A stretch of DNA of 64,000 nt from positions 3,720,001 to 3,784,000 of the forward strand of contig NZ_CP147838.1 in NCBI RefSeq assembly GCF_037338445.1. The letters are read 5' to 3'. Positions 26,665-35,175 of the stretch are shown one piece after another; position 1 is the stretch's first letter, and the number at the start of each line of letters is the position of its first letter. Origin of the DNA: Salinibaculum sp. SYNS191. Lineage in GTDB: Archaea; Halobacteriota; Halobacteria; Halobacteriales; Haloarculaceae. The notes under the pieces are model-generated. The model did no database searches, had not been told where the DNA came from, and worked only from the letters and a program-made list of their open reading frames with translations. The position numbers and the translations under genes were made by a program.

Positions 26665-28296
26665 ATGCCAGAGATCGACCCAACAGAACACGACATTGCG
26701 GACCTCGGCCCGCAGATCAAAGACATCGACGACGCACAGGAACTCGAAGAGATGCTGGCGATGGAGAAAGGCGGCGAGGCACGCGCGCCCGTCGTCACGC
26801 TCCTCGAAGACCGCCTCGAAAAGCTCACCGGTGACGACGAGGAGCCAGACGACCCCAGCGAGGTCGACCTCACCGAGTTGACCATCGCCGACATCGCCAA
26901 CATGGTCCGGGACGTCGACGACGTCGACGTCCTCGAGGACATGCTCGAGCGGGAGAAAGACGGCGACGACCGGAAAGGCGCCATCTCCCAGATCGAGGAC
27001 CGCATCGAATCCATCGAAGGCACGGACGACGAGGACGAAGAAGAAGTCGAGTACGTCCCGCCGGAGGAGAAACACCCCGACCTCGACCACCCCACTGCGG
27101 ACAAGCAGTACGTCGAGGGGACGGTCGACGGCGAGTACCGCGACATGTGGGTGTACTGCGAGACCCAGCAGGGCGAACTCATCGACGTCTCCAAAGAGAT
27201 GCTGGGGAAAGCCCGCGAGCTGATGGACCAGTACGAGGAGGACTACGGGGACGACGAGAAGGTCATCGCGGTGCTCATCGGCGACGGCGTCGAAGACCTC
27301 GCGGAGGAGGCCATCGCCTACGGCGCGGACCGCGTCGTCTACCACGACGACGAGCGCCTCGGCCGGTTCCAGCACACGCCGTACACGGAGATATTCTGCC
27401 ACATGTGCCGTGACTGGGACGAGGAGTGGCGCGACTACCACGAGCCGCGCTACACCATCTTCCCCGCGACGAACAACGGGCGTGACCTCTCCGCGCTCGT
27501 GCAGGGCGAACTCGACTCCGGGCTGGCGTCGGACTGTTCGGACCTGTACATCGAGAACGCGATGATTTCGAACCCGGAGAAGACGGGCAAGCCCGGCTCC
27601 TCGAAAGAGTTCGAGCGGGTGTTGCACATGCCGCGGCCGGACTTCTCCGGCTTCGAGTACTCGACCATCCTGTGCATCGACAAGCCACACCGGGACTTCC
27701 ACCCGCAAGGCGCCTCGGTCATCCCGGGGACGTTCGACCTGCCCGAACCCGATGCGAGTCGCGAAGGCGAAATCGTCGAGCACGACCTGGAGATGCCCGA
27801 CGACTGGTTCCAGGTCCGCGTCGAGGACTACGACCAACTCGACGAGGGCGTCGACCTCACCGGCCACGAGGTCATCGTGGCGATGGGTCGGGGTATCGGC
27901 GACGACCCGACGAAGGGCATCGAACTGGGGCTGGACCTCGTCGACGAGTTCGAGGACGCCGACCTCGGACTCACCAGGGGCGTGATTACCGCCTCCTACC
28001 AGTTCGACGGGCACGTCGAGCAGTACATCTCCGAGGAACGGCAGATTGGCGAGTCGGGCCAGGAGGTCGAACCGGACCTCTACATCGCGGCCGGTGTCTC
28101 GGGCGCAGTCCAGCACAAGGTCGGGATGGACGAGTCCGATACGATTGTCGCGATAAACACGGAGCCGGACGCGGACATCCGGGACTTCTCGGACTACTAC
28201 ATCCAGGGCGACCTCTTCGAGGTGTTGCCGACGTTCATCGAGGCGCTCAAAGAGGGAGAGTTGGCGGAGGCAGTGGCGGAGGTAAGTGATGACTGA
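26665..28296 (+). CDS. etfA: Electron transfer flavoprotein alpha subunit with duplicated N-terminal extension (FixB)
   Basis: At 543 residues this is far longer than the usual 310-350 of EtfA. The normal EtfA part starts near residue 155 (YRDMWVYCETQQGELIDVS), and its C-terminal FAD domain is intact: GRGIGDDPTKGI, RQIGESGQEVEPDLYIAAG and VSGAVQHKVGM. Residues 1-120 contain two copies of a roughly 50-residue helical module with the pattern DIDDxxxLExML, then a charged linker, then a final LEDRLEKL or IEDRIESI; copy 1 is at about residues 5-55 and copy 2 at about 67-117. The function of the module is unknown. It abuts etfB and overlaps fixC by 8 nt. Confidence 0.93.
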   Translation: MPEIDPTEHDIADLGPQIKDIDDAQELEEMLAMEKGGEARAPVVTLLEDRLEKLTGDDEEPDDPSEVDLTELTIADIANMVRDVDDVDVLEDMLEREKDGDDRKGAISQIEDRIESIEGTDDEDEEEVEYVPPEEKHPDLDHPTADKQYVEGTVDGEYRDMWVYCETQQGELIDVSKEMLGKARELMDQYEEDYGDDEKVIAVLIGDGVEDLAEEAIAYGADRVVYHDDERLGRFQHTPYTEIFCHMCRDWDEEWRDYHEPRYTIFPATNNGRDLSALVQGELDSGLASDCSDLYIENAMISNPEKTGKPGSSKEFERVLHMPRPDFSGFEYSTILCIDKPHRDFHPQGASVIPGTFDLPEPDASREGEIVEHDLEMPDDWFQVRVEDYDQLDEGVDLTGHEVIVAMGRGIGDDPTKGIELGLDLVDEFEDADLGLTRGVITASYQFDGHVEQYISEERQIGESGQEVEPDLYIAAGVSGAVQHKVGMDESDTIVAINTEPDADIRDFSDYYIQGDLFEVLPTFIEALKEGELAEAVAEVSDD

Positions 28297-29959
28297 GACA
28301 GACACAGACCACGAACATTACGAGGCATTGGTCGTCGGGTGCGGACCCGGCGGTGCGGCAGCAGCAGCGACGCTCGCTCGGCAGGGCGTGGAAACGCTCG
28401 TCTTGGAGCGTGGCGTGGACGCCGGGTCGAAGAACGTCTCGGGCGGTCTCATCTACGCGGAAGAGTCGTCGCCGTATACGATAGACGACCTGTTCCCTGG
28501 GTTCCGGGAGGAAGCGGCCGAACGGCCGGTGTCGGATACGTACATCCACAACATTTCCGGACGGAAGGTGAAGACGTTCGACCTCGAAGACGTTCACCAC
28601 CACGACATGGACTGGTGCGACGCGGTGTTGCGCCGGAAGATGGACTCGTGGCTGGCCGAGCGCGTCCACGAGATGACCCGGGAGACCGGCGGCGGTCTGC
28701 TGACGGGCGTCCGCGTCAACGGCCTGTTGCGCGAGGGTGGCGAGATTGTCGGTGTCACCTGCGACGAGCTGGACCCGATTACCGCGGACGTCATCATCGC
28801 TGCCGACGGTGTCAACTCCGAGTTGGCCCGCGACGCGGGGCTGATGGACTGGGAGGAGCCCGAGGAGTGGTTCCAGGGCGTGAAGGCAGTGGTGGAGATG
28901 GACCCGGAGGACATCAACGAGCGCTTCGGGATTCCGGAAGACGACGGCGAAGCGCACCTGTTTTCGGGTGACCTCTTCGAGGGGGTCCGCGGCGGCGGGT
29001 TCCTGTACACGAACGAGGATTCGCTGTCCATCGGGACGGTGTTCCACCTGGACTCCATCGCGGAGAGCCGGGCGGAACCGCACGAACTGCTGGACAGCCT
29101 GCTGACGCACCCGCTGATGGACCAGTGGTTCCAGGGCGAGTACGAGGAACGCGAGTACGCGGCGAAACTCGTGCCGGACTCGAAGAAAGTCGCGCATCCG
29201 TCACCGCATCGCGGCCGCCTGCTGCTGGTCGGCGACGCCGCCGGGCAGATGCAGGCCCAGGGTCCCATCATCAAGGGGATGAACCACGCCGTGACGGCTG
29301 GTGGGCTGGCGGCCGAAGCGTTCCAGGAAGCCAAAGCACGCGGGAATCCGACGAACGCTGGCGACCTCTACGAGCAGAAGCTCAACAGCGAGGGCGTCAT
29401 GGACAAACTGCGGCCGACCCGCTACGAGATGACGCGGTCGCTCTCGGAGAGCGAGTGGGTCACCAACCTGGGTAACGCGGTGTTGAACTCGCCCATCGGC
29501 AAGATGGGGCTGAAAGCGTTCGACGGGCTCATCGAACAGTCGTTCAACTCGCCGTTCGTGCTGGGGATGATTCCGGACACGAAGATGTCCTACGTCGACA
29601 TCCCCACCCGAATCGGTGAAGTACTGGGGACGCGCGTCAGCGGCGACAACGAGGTGGAACCGCCGGAGCTGGACGACCGCATCGGCGACCTGACCTACGA
29701 CGTCGACGAGCCGCACATCATCCTGCAGGACAACAGCTTCGAAGCCAGCGGGACTGCCGTGACGGCCTGTCCCGTGAGCGCGAAGGACTTCGGGGGCGGG
29801 TGTTACCGCGAGGAGACGATCAAGACCAACGGCGGCGAGGAGAAAGTCGTCAGTCTGGACACCCAGCCCTGCGTCGAGTGCGGGACGTGTGCGGTCGTCG
29901 CCGACACGAAGTGGGAGCACCCACCAGGTGGCAAAGGCGTCGAGTACAAACAGGGATAG
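28289..29959 (+). CDS. fixC: FixC-FixX fusion, ETF:quinone oxidoreductase
   Basis: A membrane-associated flavoprotein that should link the EtfAB pair to quinone. The N terminus has the FAD motif VVGCGPGGAAAAATLARQG, and LLVGDAAGQMQAQGPIIKGM is the second FAD signature of FixC. From about residue 465 the protein continues into a FixX-like ferredoxin: HIILQDNSFEASGTAVTACP, then CVECGTCAVVADTKW and a closing HPPGGKGVEYKQG. FixX is a separate gene in most bacteria. The ATG at 28289 follows GGAGGT with good spacing; a GTG at 28286 is adjacent. It is the third gene of the etfB-etfA-fixC unit. Confidence 0.93.
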   Translation: MTETDTDHEHYEALVVGCGPGGAAAAATLARQGVETLVLERGVDAGSKNVSGGLIYAEESSPYTIDDLFPGFREEAAERPVSDTYIHNISGRKVKTFDLEDVHHHDMDWCDAVLRRKMDSWLAERVHEMTRETGGGLLTGVRVNGLLREGGEIVGVTCDELDPITADVIIAADGVNSELARDAGLMDWEEPEEWFQGVKAVVEMDPEDINERFGIPEDDGEAHLFSGDLFEGVRGGGFLYTNEDSLSIGTVFHLDSIAESRAEPHELLDSLLTHPLMDQWFQGEYEEREYAAKLVPDSKKVAHPSPHRGRLLLVGDAAGQMQAQGPIIKGMNHAVTAGGLAAEAFQEAKARGNPTNAGDLYEQKLNSEGVMDKLRPTRYEMTRSLSESEWVTNLGNAVLNSPIGKMGLKAFDGLIEQSFNSPFVLGMIPDTKMSYVDIPTRIGEVLGTRVSGDNEVEPPELDDRIGDLTYDVDEPHIILQDNSFEASGTAVTACPVSAKDFGGGCYREETIKTNGGEEKVVSLDTQPCVECGTCAVVADTKWEHPPGGKGVEYKQG

Positions 29960-29965
29960 GACACC

Positions 29966-30331
29966 ATGAACGCACGAGCCCGCTTCACCGAGCGAATCTG
30001 GCGGTTGTCCGAGCGGGCCGAGCGTGAAGTCCAGGCGTTCGAACCGCCCGCGGACCCGCCGGACGAACAGCAGGCGATGGACTACCTCCGCGAGGGGGCA
30101 GGCCCCGCCATCTCGCTGTTCGTCGAGGCCCGGACCGGCCAGCACAACGTCCAGTTCCAGCCCGACGCCTACAGGGCGCTGGAGCAGTCGATGAACGACT
30201 GGCTGGAACTGTACGCGGCCTGCTACGGCGTCGACATGGACGCGGAGTACGCGCTCCGGAAGGCGGCCCAGCTGCTCATCGACACGGAGAACATCAAAGA
30301 CGTCGCCGTCGTCCTGACGAGCGTCCCGTAG
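29966..30331 (+). CDS. Small helical protein of unknown function at the end of the fix operon
   Basis: A 121-residue, mostly helical protein starting 6 nt after the fixCX stop, so surely in the same transcript. Distinct stretches are REGAGPAISLFVEARTGQ and YAACYGVDMDAEYALRKAAQ. It has no cysteine cluster, membrane helix or nucleotide motif. I do not recognise the family with certainty. Constant association with fix genes in haloarchaea is my recollection rather than something shown here. An accessory or regulatory role for the Fix complex is inferred from position. Confidence 0.78.
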   Translation: MNARARFTERIWRLSERAEREVQAFEPPADPPDEQQAMDYLREGAGPAISLFVEARTGQHNVQFQPDAYRALEQSMNDWLELYAACYGVDMDAEYALRKAAQLLIDTENIKDVAVVLTSVP

Positions 30332-30425
30332 GGCGTCCGAGCGCTCTTTTGACCGACGCTGGTCCCCCAGACACGTCACTGCGTAATGACAAACGGTTAA
30401 GTGCCGAGGCGCGGTACCGAATCGC

Positions 30426-31157
30426 ATGGAACTGACTGACAAACTCGAATTCGACCACACCGACAGGGAGGACATCTACGAGTACGTCGAGTCCCACGGT
30501 GCGACGCGACCGGAGAAACTCCGCACGTCGCTGAACATGGGGGAGCGGGCCTTCGGTCACCACACGGCTATCCTGAAACGGGACCAGGTGCTCGAAGCGG
30601 TCGACGGGAAGCTCCGCATCGCCTTCGATTCCGGGGCCGAGGAGGAGTTCGAGGCCGACGACGTCGAATTCACCATCCGGCAGGCCCGGGAGGAGGACCT
30701 GACCGGGCTGGTCGGGGCCATCCGGCAGGCAATCGGCGGCGGGAAGTACATCAACGCGGAGACGGTCGCCGACATCGTCGACACGGAGGGAGTCCTGCTG
30801 CGACACAACGAACTCGAATCCCGGATATTCTTTGTCGCCTGCGTCGACGGCGACGTGGTCGGCTGGGTTCACCTGAAGCATCCCGAGATAGAGAAACTGA
30901 GCCACACGGCCGAACTCACCGTCGGCGTGCTCGAGGCCTACCGCGGCCACGGCATCGGGAGTCACCTGCTCGAACGCGGCCTGGAGTGGGCGGCCTCGAA
31001 GGGGTACGAGAAGATATACAACTCCCTTCCGGCCACCAACGAGGCTGCCATCGAGTTCCTCACGTCCCGCGGGTGGGACGAGGAGGCCCGCCGCGAGGAC
31101 CACTACAAACTCGACGGCCAGTACGTGGACGAGGTCATGATGGAGAAGGACCTGTAG
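30426..31157 (+). CDS. Winged-helix plus GNAT acetyltransferase fusion (copy 1)
   Basis: A 243-residue protein. Residues 5-65 look like a winged helix (DREDIYEYVESHGATRPEKL followed by a recognition-like helix and a DGKLRIAF wing). Residues 80-243 are a GNAT N-acetyltransferase with the acetyl-CoA loop VLEAYRGHGIGSHLLERGL (R/QxxGxG/A) and NSLPATNEAAIEFLTSRGW. A paralogue with the same layout is encoded at 62591-63334. The substrate is unknown. A GGTTAAGTG element about 30 nt before the ATG suggests a nearly leaderless transcript. Confidence 0.88.
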   Translation: MELTDKLEFDHTDREDIYEYVESHGATRPEKLRTSLNMGERAFGHHTAILKRDQVLEAVDGKLRIAFDSGAEEEFEADDVEFTIRQAREEDLTGLVGAIRQAIGGGKYINAETVADIVDTEGVLLRHNELESRIFFVACVDGDVVGWVHLKHPEIEKLSHTAELTVGVLEAYRGHGIGSHLLERGLEWAASKGYEKIYNSLPATNEAAIEFLTSRGWDEEARREDHYKLDGQYVDEVMMEKDL

Positions 31158-31200
31158 CTCGACGTACCTTTATCACCGCGTCGCCCGTCGGTTCTAGCAC

Positions 31201-32097
31201 ATGTCCTACGATTCGATTCTCGTGCCGACCGACGGGAGCGAGCACGCAACGCGTGCGACGGAACACGCTCTCTCGCTGGCGTCCACGTTCGGGGCCGACG
31301 TCCACGCCCTCGGCGTCGTGGACATCGCGAGGCTCGCGGGACCGTTCGACGCGGGCGGTATCGACCAGGGATTCATCGACAGGTTCCGCGAGGAGGCCGA
31401 GAACGACATCAAACACGTCGAGAACCAGTGGTCCCAGCCAGACCGATACCACGGCGAGGTCAGGGAAGGCCCGCCCTCCGCGGAGATTCTGAACTACGTC
31501 GCCGAGGAAGACATCGACCTCGTCGCAATGGGAACCCACGGACGGACCGGCATCGAGCGGTTCGTCCTGGGCAGCGTCACCGAACACGTCCTCCGTGCCT
31601 CGCCAGTGCCGGTGCTGGCGACCCGTGCCGTGGAGGACGAACCGCCGACGCTCCCCTACCGGAAGGTCATGGTTCCGACCGACGGCAGCGAGTGCGCCGA
31701 CGGCGCGGTCGACCACGCCCTCTCTATCGCGGACGCGACCGGGGCGACCGTCCACGTGGTCTACGTCGTGGACACGAACGTGTACGCCGTCGCACCGGGG
31801 GTCGAGACGCCGTCGGACTACATCGAACACCTGGAAGTGGACGGCGAGGCAGTCGTCGAGGACGTCGCAGAGCAGGCCCGCACTGCCGACGTCGAGGTGG
31901 AAACGGCCGTCGTCGAGGGACGGCCGAGCGCGGGTATCACGTCCTACGCCGACGAGAACGACGTGGACGTGGTCGTCATGGGGACGCACGGCCGGTCGGG
32001 ACTGGAACGGTTCCTGCTGGGAAGTACCACGGAACGGGTCATCAGGGGGAGCGACCTGCCGGTCATCGCCGTGCCACAGCCGGACGTCGACGAGTGA
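31201..32097 (+). CDS. Tandem universal stress protein (UspA family)
   Basis: A 298-residue protein with two UspA domains. Each starts with a D/V-P-TDGSE strand (ILVPTDGSEHA, VMVPTDGSECA) and ends with the ATP-binding signature GTHGRTGIERFVLGSVTE or GTHGRSGLERFLLGSTTE. Both nucleotide sites look intact, so the protein should bind ATP as a pseudo-dimer. Such proteins act in stress responses, but no specific stress can be assigned. A CTTTATC box lies about 30 nt upstream of the ATG. Confidence 0.95.
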   Translation: MSYDSILVPTDGSEHATRATEHALSLASTFGADVHALGVVDIARLAGPFDAGGIDQGFIDRFREEAENDIKHVENQWSQPDRYHGEVREGPPSAEILNYVAEEDIDLVAMGTHGRTGIERFVLGSVTEHVLRASPVPVLATRAVEDEPPTLPYRKVMVPTDGSECADGAVDHALSIADATGATVHVVYVVDTNVYAVAPGVETPSDYIEHLEVDGEAVVEDVAEQARTADVEVETAVVEGRPSAGITSYADENDVDVVVMGTHGRSGLERFLLGSTTERVIRGSDLPVIAVPQPDVDE

Positions 32098-32109
32098 GCG
32101 GTGGGGGTC

Positions 32110-32292
32110 CTACGGGCGGTTGCTCGCCCCGTCCGGGAGTTCGTCTCCGGCGGTGTCCATCGGGTCGGCGACGATGCCGTCCGTGCGCGACTGGACGCGC
32201 GCGTGGCCGGCGCAGACGAACCTGTTCTCGGTCCAGGGGATGTGGAGTTCGAACGTCGCCTCCCGGTCGCAGTCCTCCTCGGCACACTCCAT
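32110..32292 (-). CDS. Small zinc-finger-like protein
   Basis: A 60-residue protein beginning MECAEEDCDREATFELHIPW, then ENRFVCAGHARV. The spacing of Cys3, Cys8, Cys27 and His30 fits a single zinc-binding knuckle, and similar short proteins are conserved in haloarchaea. It is convergent with the UspA gene, and a TGTAAG-like box lies about 25 nt upstream of its ATG. A role in nucleic-acid or protein binding is likely for such microproteins but is not shown. Confidence 0.75.
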   Translation of the reverse strand: MECAEEDCDREATFELHIPWTENRFVCAGHARVQSRTDGIVADPMDTAGDELPDGASNRP

Positions 32293-32338
32293 GTTGGGCC
32301 GTTCGACGGCCGGACTTACAGCATTGTTGGTGAGGGAG

Positions 32339-32851
32339 TCAAAACAGCGTCACCCAGACCAGGGCGAGGAGGACGGAGAAGGCGAGCAGCGCCTGGACGA
32401 ACGCCGACGCGAAGAAGCCGACCACGTACGCCCCGGCAGCGGTGGCACTGCCGCGCACGTCGCGGTGCTTGCGGTACTCCAGGGCGAAGACGACGGCCGC
32501 GCTCCCGACTACCATCCCGATCGGTCCGGTGACGAAGAGCAGGGCCAGACCGACGAGTCCGGCGAGGGCCGTCGTGAGGAGGGACGCGCCGCCCACTTTC
32601 GCCGCGACGGCGCCGGCGAACCAGTCCGCGGCCACCGCGAGGAGGCTGACCGCAATCAGCACCACCAGCACCGCCGTCCCGGGGCTGGTGAAGCCCGACC
32701 CCCACCAGTAGAGGCCGATGCCGGCGAGTGAGACGGCCCCCGTCGGGAACCCCGGCAGGAACGCGGAGACGACGGCGAAGGCCAGGACCACGAACGCGAG
32801 CACCGTGACGAGGTCGGCCGTCGCGACGGCCAGCGCGGGCAGGGCTGTCAT
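32339..32851 (-). CDS. DUF456 membrane protein
   Basis: A 170-residue integral membrane protein with five to six hydrophobic helices and the DUF456 features FLPGFPTGAVSLAGIGLYWW, a Gly-rich loop (AAKVGGASLLTTALAGL), and FVTGPIGMVVG. Its function is unknown. The start at 32851 overlaps the tmcA stop as ATGA, so it is translationally coupled to the tRNA acetyltransferase, although a functional link is not evident. Confidence 0.9.
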   Translation of the reverse strand: MTALPALAVATADLVTVLAFVVLAFAVVSAFLPGFPTGAVSLAGIGLYWWGSGFTSPGTAVLVVLIAVSLLAVAADWFAGAVAAKVGGASLLTTALAGLVGLALLFVTGPIGMVVGSAAVVFALEYRKHRDVRGSATAAGAYVVGFFASAFVQALLAFSVLLALVWVTLF

Positions 32852-35082
32852 TCGAACCGCTCCAGTTCGGCACGCGCGACGTCGTCTCCGTAGGCGGCGA
32901 CCAGCGGCCGCACGGCGTCGGGGAGCGCGCGCTTGCACTCCGCCGTCGAGTGGAAGTCGAGCATCGCCGCGACCGCGGGCCAGGGTCGTTGCTGGAGCGC
33001 CTTGCAGACGAGCAGTCGCTCCTGGTCCGGGTCCAGCGCGTCGAGGTTCGCCGGGTCGACCAGGTGCCGGAGTGCGAGGCGACGGACCGGCCGCGGCGCG
33101 GTGTCGAGGATTGCCAGCCCGGAGGTGACGCCGGCGGCGACGCGGGACTCCCACGCCGAGAGGTCGAGGGGGACGGTCCCCGCGACGGAGCGGAGTGTCC
33201 CGCGGACGACGTCGGGATCGACGTCCGCGAGCGCATCGCCGAGTGCGTCGGGGAGTCGGCGGACGAACCACCCGGTATGTCGCCGGTGGAGCGCCTCGCC
33301 GGCCGGGGTCAGCGGGTCGAGCATCACCGCGGAGTGCTCGCCGCTCGTGTCGTTGCGGGTCGTCGAGAGGTGGACCGTCGAAAAGCCGTTGTCGGTCCAG
33401 AACGAGAGCAGGTCGGGCGTCGCGCCGTAGCCCACGCCGAGCCAGTCGACGTCCTCGCGCACCTCTGCGCGGACGTCGTCGAGCAACCGTGAGCCCAGCC
33501 CCCGCGAGCGCGCGGCGTGGTGGGTGGTGATGCGGAGGACGCGGTACCCGACCGGCACGCCGGCCGCCTCGTCGCGCAACTGGCTGGTCAGCACGTCCGG
33601 AATCATGTTGCCGCGGACGCGCTCGCCCTCGTACATCCGGCCGCGCAGGTCCGCTGGCAGACCGCCCTCGCGGGCGAGCAGCGCGACCGAGACGACGTGC
33701 CCGTCGTGGGTGAGCGCGCGCACTGTCACGTTCGGCGCGTCGAGCAGCCGCGCGAGGTCGTCGGGCTCCGTCCGGTAGTGCGCCAGCACGAGCAGTCCGA
33801 ACACCTCCCGCAGCAGGTTCTCGTCGCCGGTGAGGTCCGCTGCGGAGAACCGGCGATACTCGACGGTCCCGGGCGTCGCGTCCGCGACCAGCGGGTCCGC
33901 GGCCGGGCCTGCGCCGAGACAGAGCGCGCGAAAGGACCAGACCTCGACCGGGTCGCCCGGCGCGTAGCGGATGGGGTCGGCCAGCGACACCTCCGTCAGG
34001 TCGTGGTCGCTGCCGGCCAGACGGTCGCGGAAGCGCACGGAGAAGCCGCGGCCGGCACCCTCGTAGCCGTGGATAGTGGTCGTGAAGGCGACGCTCTCGG
34101 CCGCGAGGTACCGCTCCAGCAACCGCACGGGGAGTGCGGCCGCCTCGTCGACGACGACGCAATCGGGGTCGCCGGGTAGCTCGGCAGCTTCGGTCGGGGC
34201 GGCGAAGCGGACCCGTCCCGTCTCGGTCTCGACGCGACGGGGCGTCTCGGGGTCGTCGCGCCCGGCGAGTTCGCCGAGGTCGGTCAGCAGGTCGACGGCG
34301 CGGGCGAACACCGCGGCGGCGCTGCGGTACTGCGGTGCGGTGACGAGGACGTCCGCGCCCTCCAGCGCCAGCGACGCGGCGGCGAGGCCGGCGGCGCTGG
34401 ACTTCCCGCGGCCGCGGTCGGCCTCCGCGACGAGTGCGGTTCCCCCGCTTCGCAGCGTCTCGAAGGCCGCCACTGCGTCGGCCTGGTCCTGAGTCAGGCA
34501 GGCGTCGTAGGCCGCCGCGGGGAAGGCGTGGTCGGCGGGCGGCGTCGGTGCGGGTCGGGGCCGCCGCGGCGGTGCGTCGAGGATGCCGTCTTTCTCGACA
34601 GTCCCCGTCTCGGCGTCGACGATGGCGACGCCGCGGTGGGCGCGGAGCGTGTCGACGAGTCGCCGCCGGAAGTTGCCGGCGACGTCGCCCTGCTCGAACG
34701 GCGGCACCGCGAGCGTCTCGTCGAACCCGTCCCGGCGGTCCGGCCAGGTTTCCAGCGGGGGCGCGAGGAGGACGAGCAGGCCGCCCCCGTCGACGGCACC
34801 GACCGCCCGCCCGATGGCGTTCGGCCGGCAGGCGTCGTGACAGTCGAGGACGACCGCCTGCTGGGTCGTCCCGAGCAGGCGACCGGTCTCGGTGGGTGCG
34901 AGGCGGCGGCAGGGCGGGTCCCCGGCAGTGCCGACGTACCACGCGTCAGCGGGGTCGACGCCGGCGGCAGAGAGGGAAGCAGCCGCTCGCTCCCGTCCGT
35001 CGTCGGCGTCCCCGGCCAGGACGAGGAGGCGGCGCTCGTCTGCCCGGCGGGCGTCCGCCCGGAGTCGCGCGGCGTAGTCCAT
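32848..35082 (-). CDS. tmcA: tRNA(Met) cytidine acetyltransferase TmcA
   Basis: This enzyme acetylates the wobble cytidine (ac4C34) of elongator tRNA-Met and in archaea often other RNAs, using ATP and acetyl-CoA. The 744-residue protein has an N-terminal DUF1726 domain, a RecD-like helicase core with P loop EADRGRGKSSAAG at residues 220-232 and a VVDEAAALP Walker B segment, and a GNAT domain (TTHHAARSRGLGSRLLDDV). The C-terminal tRNA-binding region follows. The ATG at 35082 is preferred because upstream in-frame codons overlap promoter DNA. It is coupled by overlap to a DUF456 gene. Confidence 0.93.
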   Translation of the reverse strand: MDYAARLRADARRADERRLLVLAGDADDGRERAAASLSAAGVDPADAWYVGTAGDPPCRRLAPTETGRLLGTTQQAVVLDCHDACRPNAIGRAVGAVDGGGLLVLLAPPLETWPDRRDGFDETLAVPPFEQGDVAGNFRRRLVDTLRAHRGVAIVDAETGTVEKDGILDAPPRRPRPAPTPPADHAFPAAAYDACLTQDQADAVAAFETLRSGGTALVAEADRGRGKSSAAGLAAASLALEGADVLVTAPQYRSAAAVFARAVDLLTDLGELAGRDDPETPRRVETETGRVRFAAPTEAAELPGDPDCVVVDEAAALPVRLLERYLAAESVAFTTTIHGYEGAGRGFSVRFRDRLAGSDHDLTEVSLADPIRYAPGDPVEVWSFRALCLGAGPAADPLVADATPGTVEYRRFSAADLTGDENLLREVFGLLVLAHYRTEPDDLARLLDAPNVTVRALTHDGHVVSVALLAREGGLPADLRGRMYEGERVRGNMIPDVLTSQLRDEAAGVPVGYRVLRITTHHAARSRGLGSRLLDDVRAEVREDVDWLGVGYGATPDLLSFWTDNGFSTVHLSTTRNDTSGEHSAVMLDPLTPAGEALHRRHTGWFVRRLPDALGDALADVDPDVVRGTLRSVAGTVPLDLSAWESRVAAGVTSGLAILDTAPRPVRRLALRHLVDPANLDALDPDQERLLVCKALQQRPWPAVAAMLDFHSTAECKRALPDAVRPLVAAYGDDVARAELERFE

Positions 35083-35139
35083 ACCAGTGTTCCGTCGTGC
35101 AGGCAATTGACGGCTGTGGTCCCCCCTGTTCAGACAGAA

Positions 35140-35175
35140 AGTTCTTATATTTCATCTTCGACAGTCGGTCCAGAC
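35140..35175 (+). promoter_or_regulatory. Promoter for a leaderless GTG-started transcript
   Basis: TTATAT at 35145-35150 is centred about 27 nt before the GTG at 35176, the correct distance for a transcript whose first codon is the start codon. No ribosome-binding site precedes the GTG. This supports GTG at 35176 as the start of the exported protein gene. Confidence 0.55.

Noticed and set aside
26095..28305. A 736-codon minus-strand frame opposite etfB/etfA.
   Set aside because: Antisense to the etf genes, whose ETF FAD motifs are clear; the frame has no recognisable domain.
34528..35175. A long in-frame upstream extension of the arylsulfotransferase-like gene.
   Set aside because: It lies wholly antisense to tmcA, and a promoter at 35145 with GTG at 35176 gives a proper membrane-anchor start.
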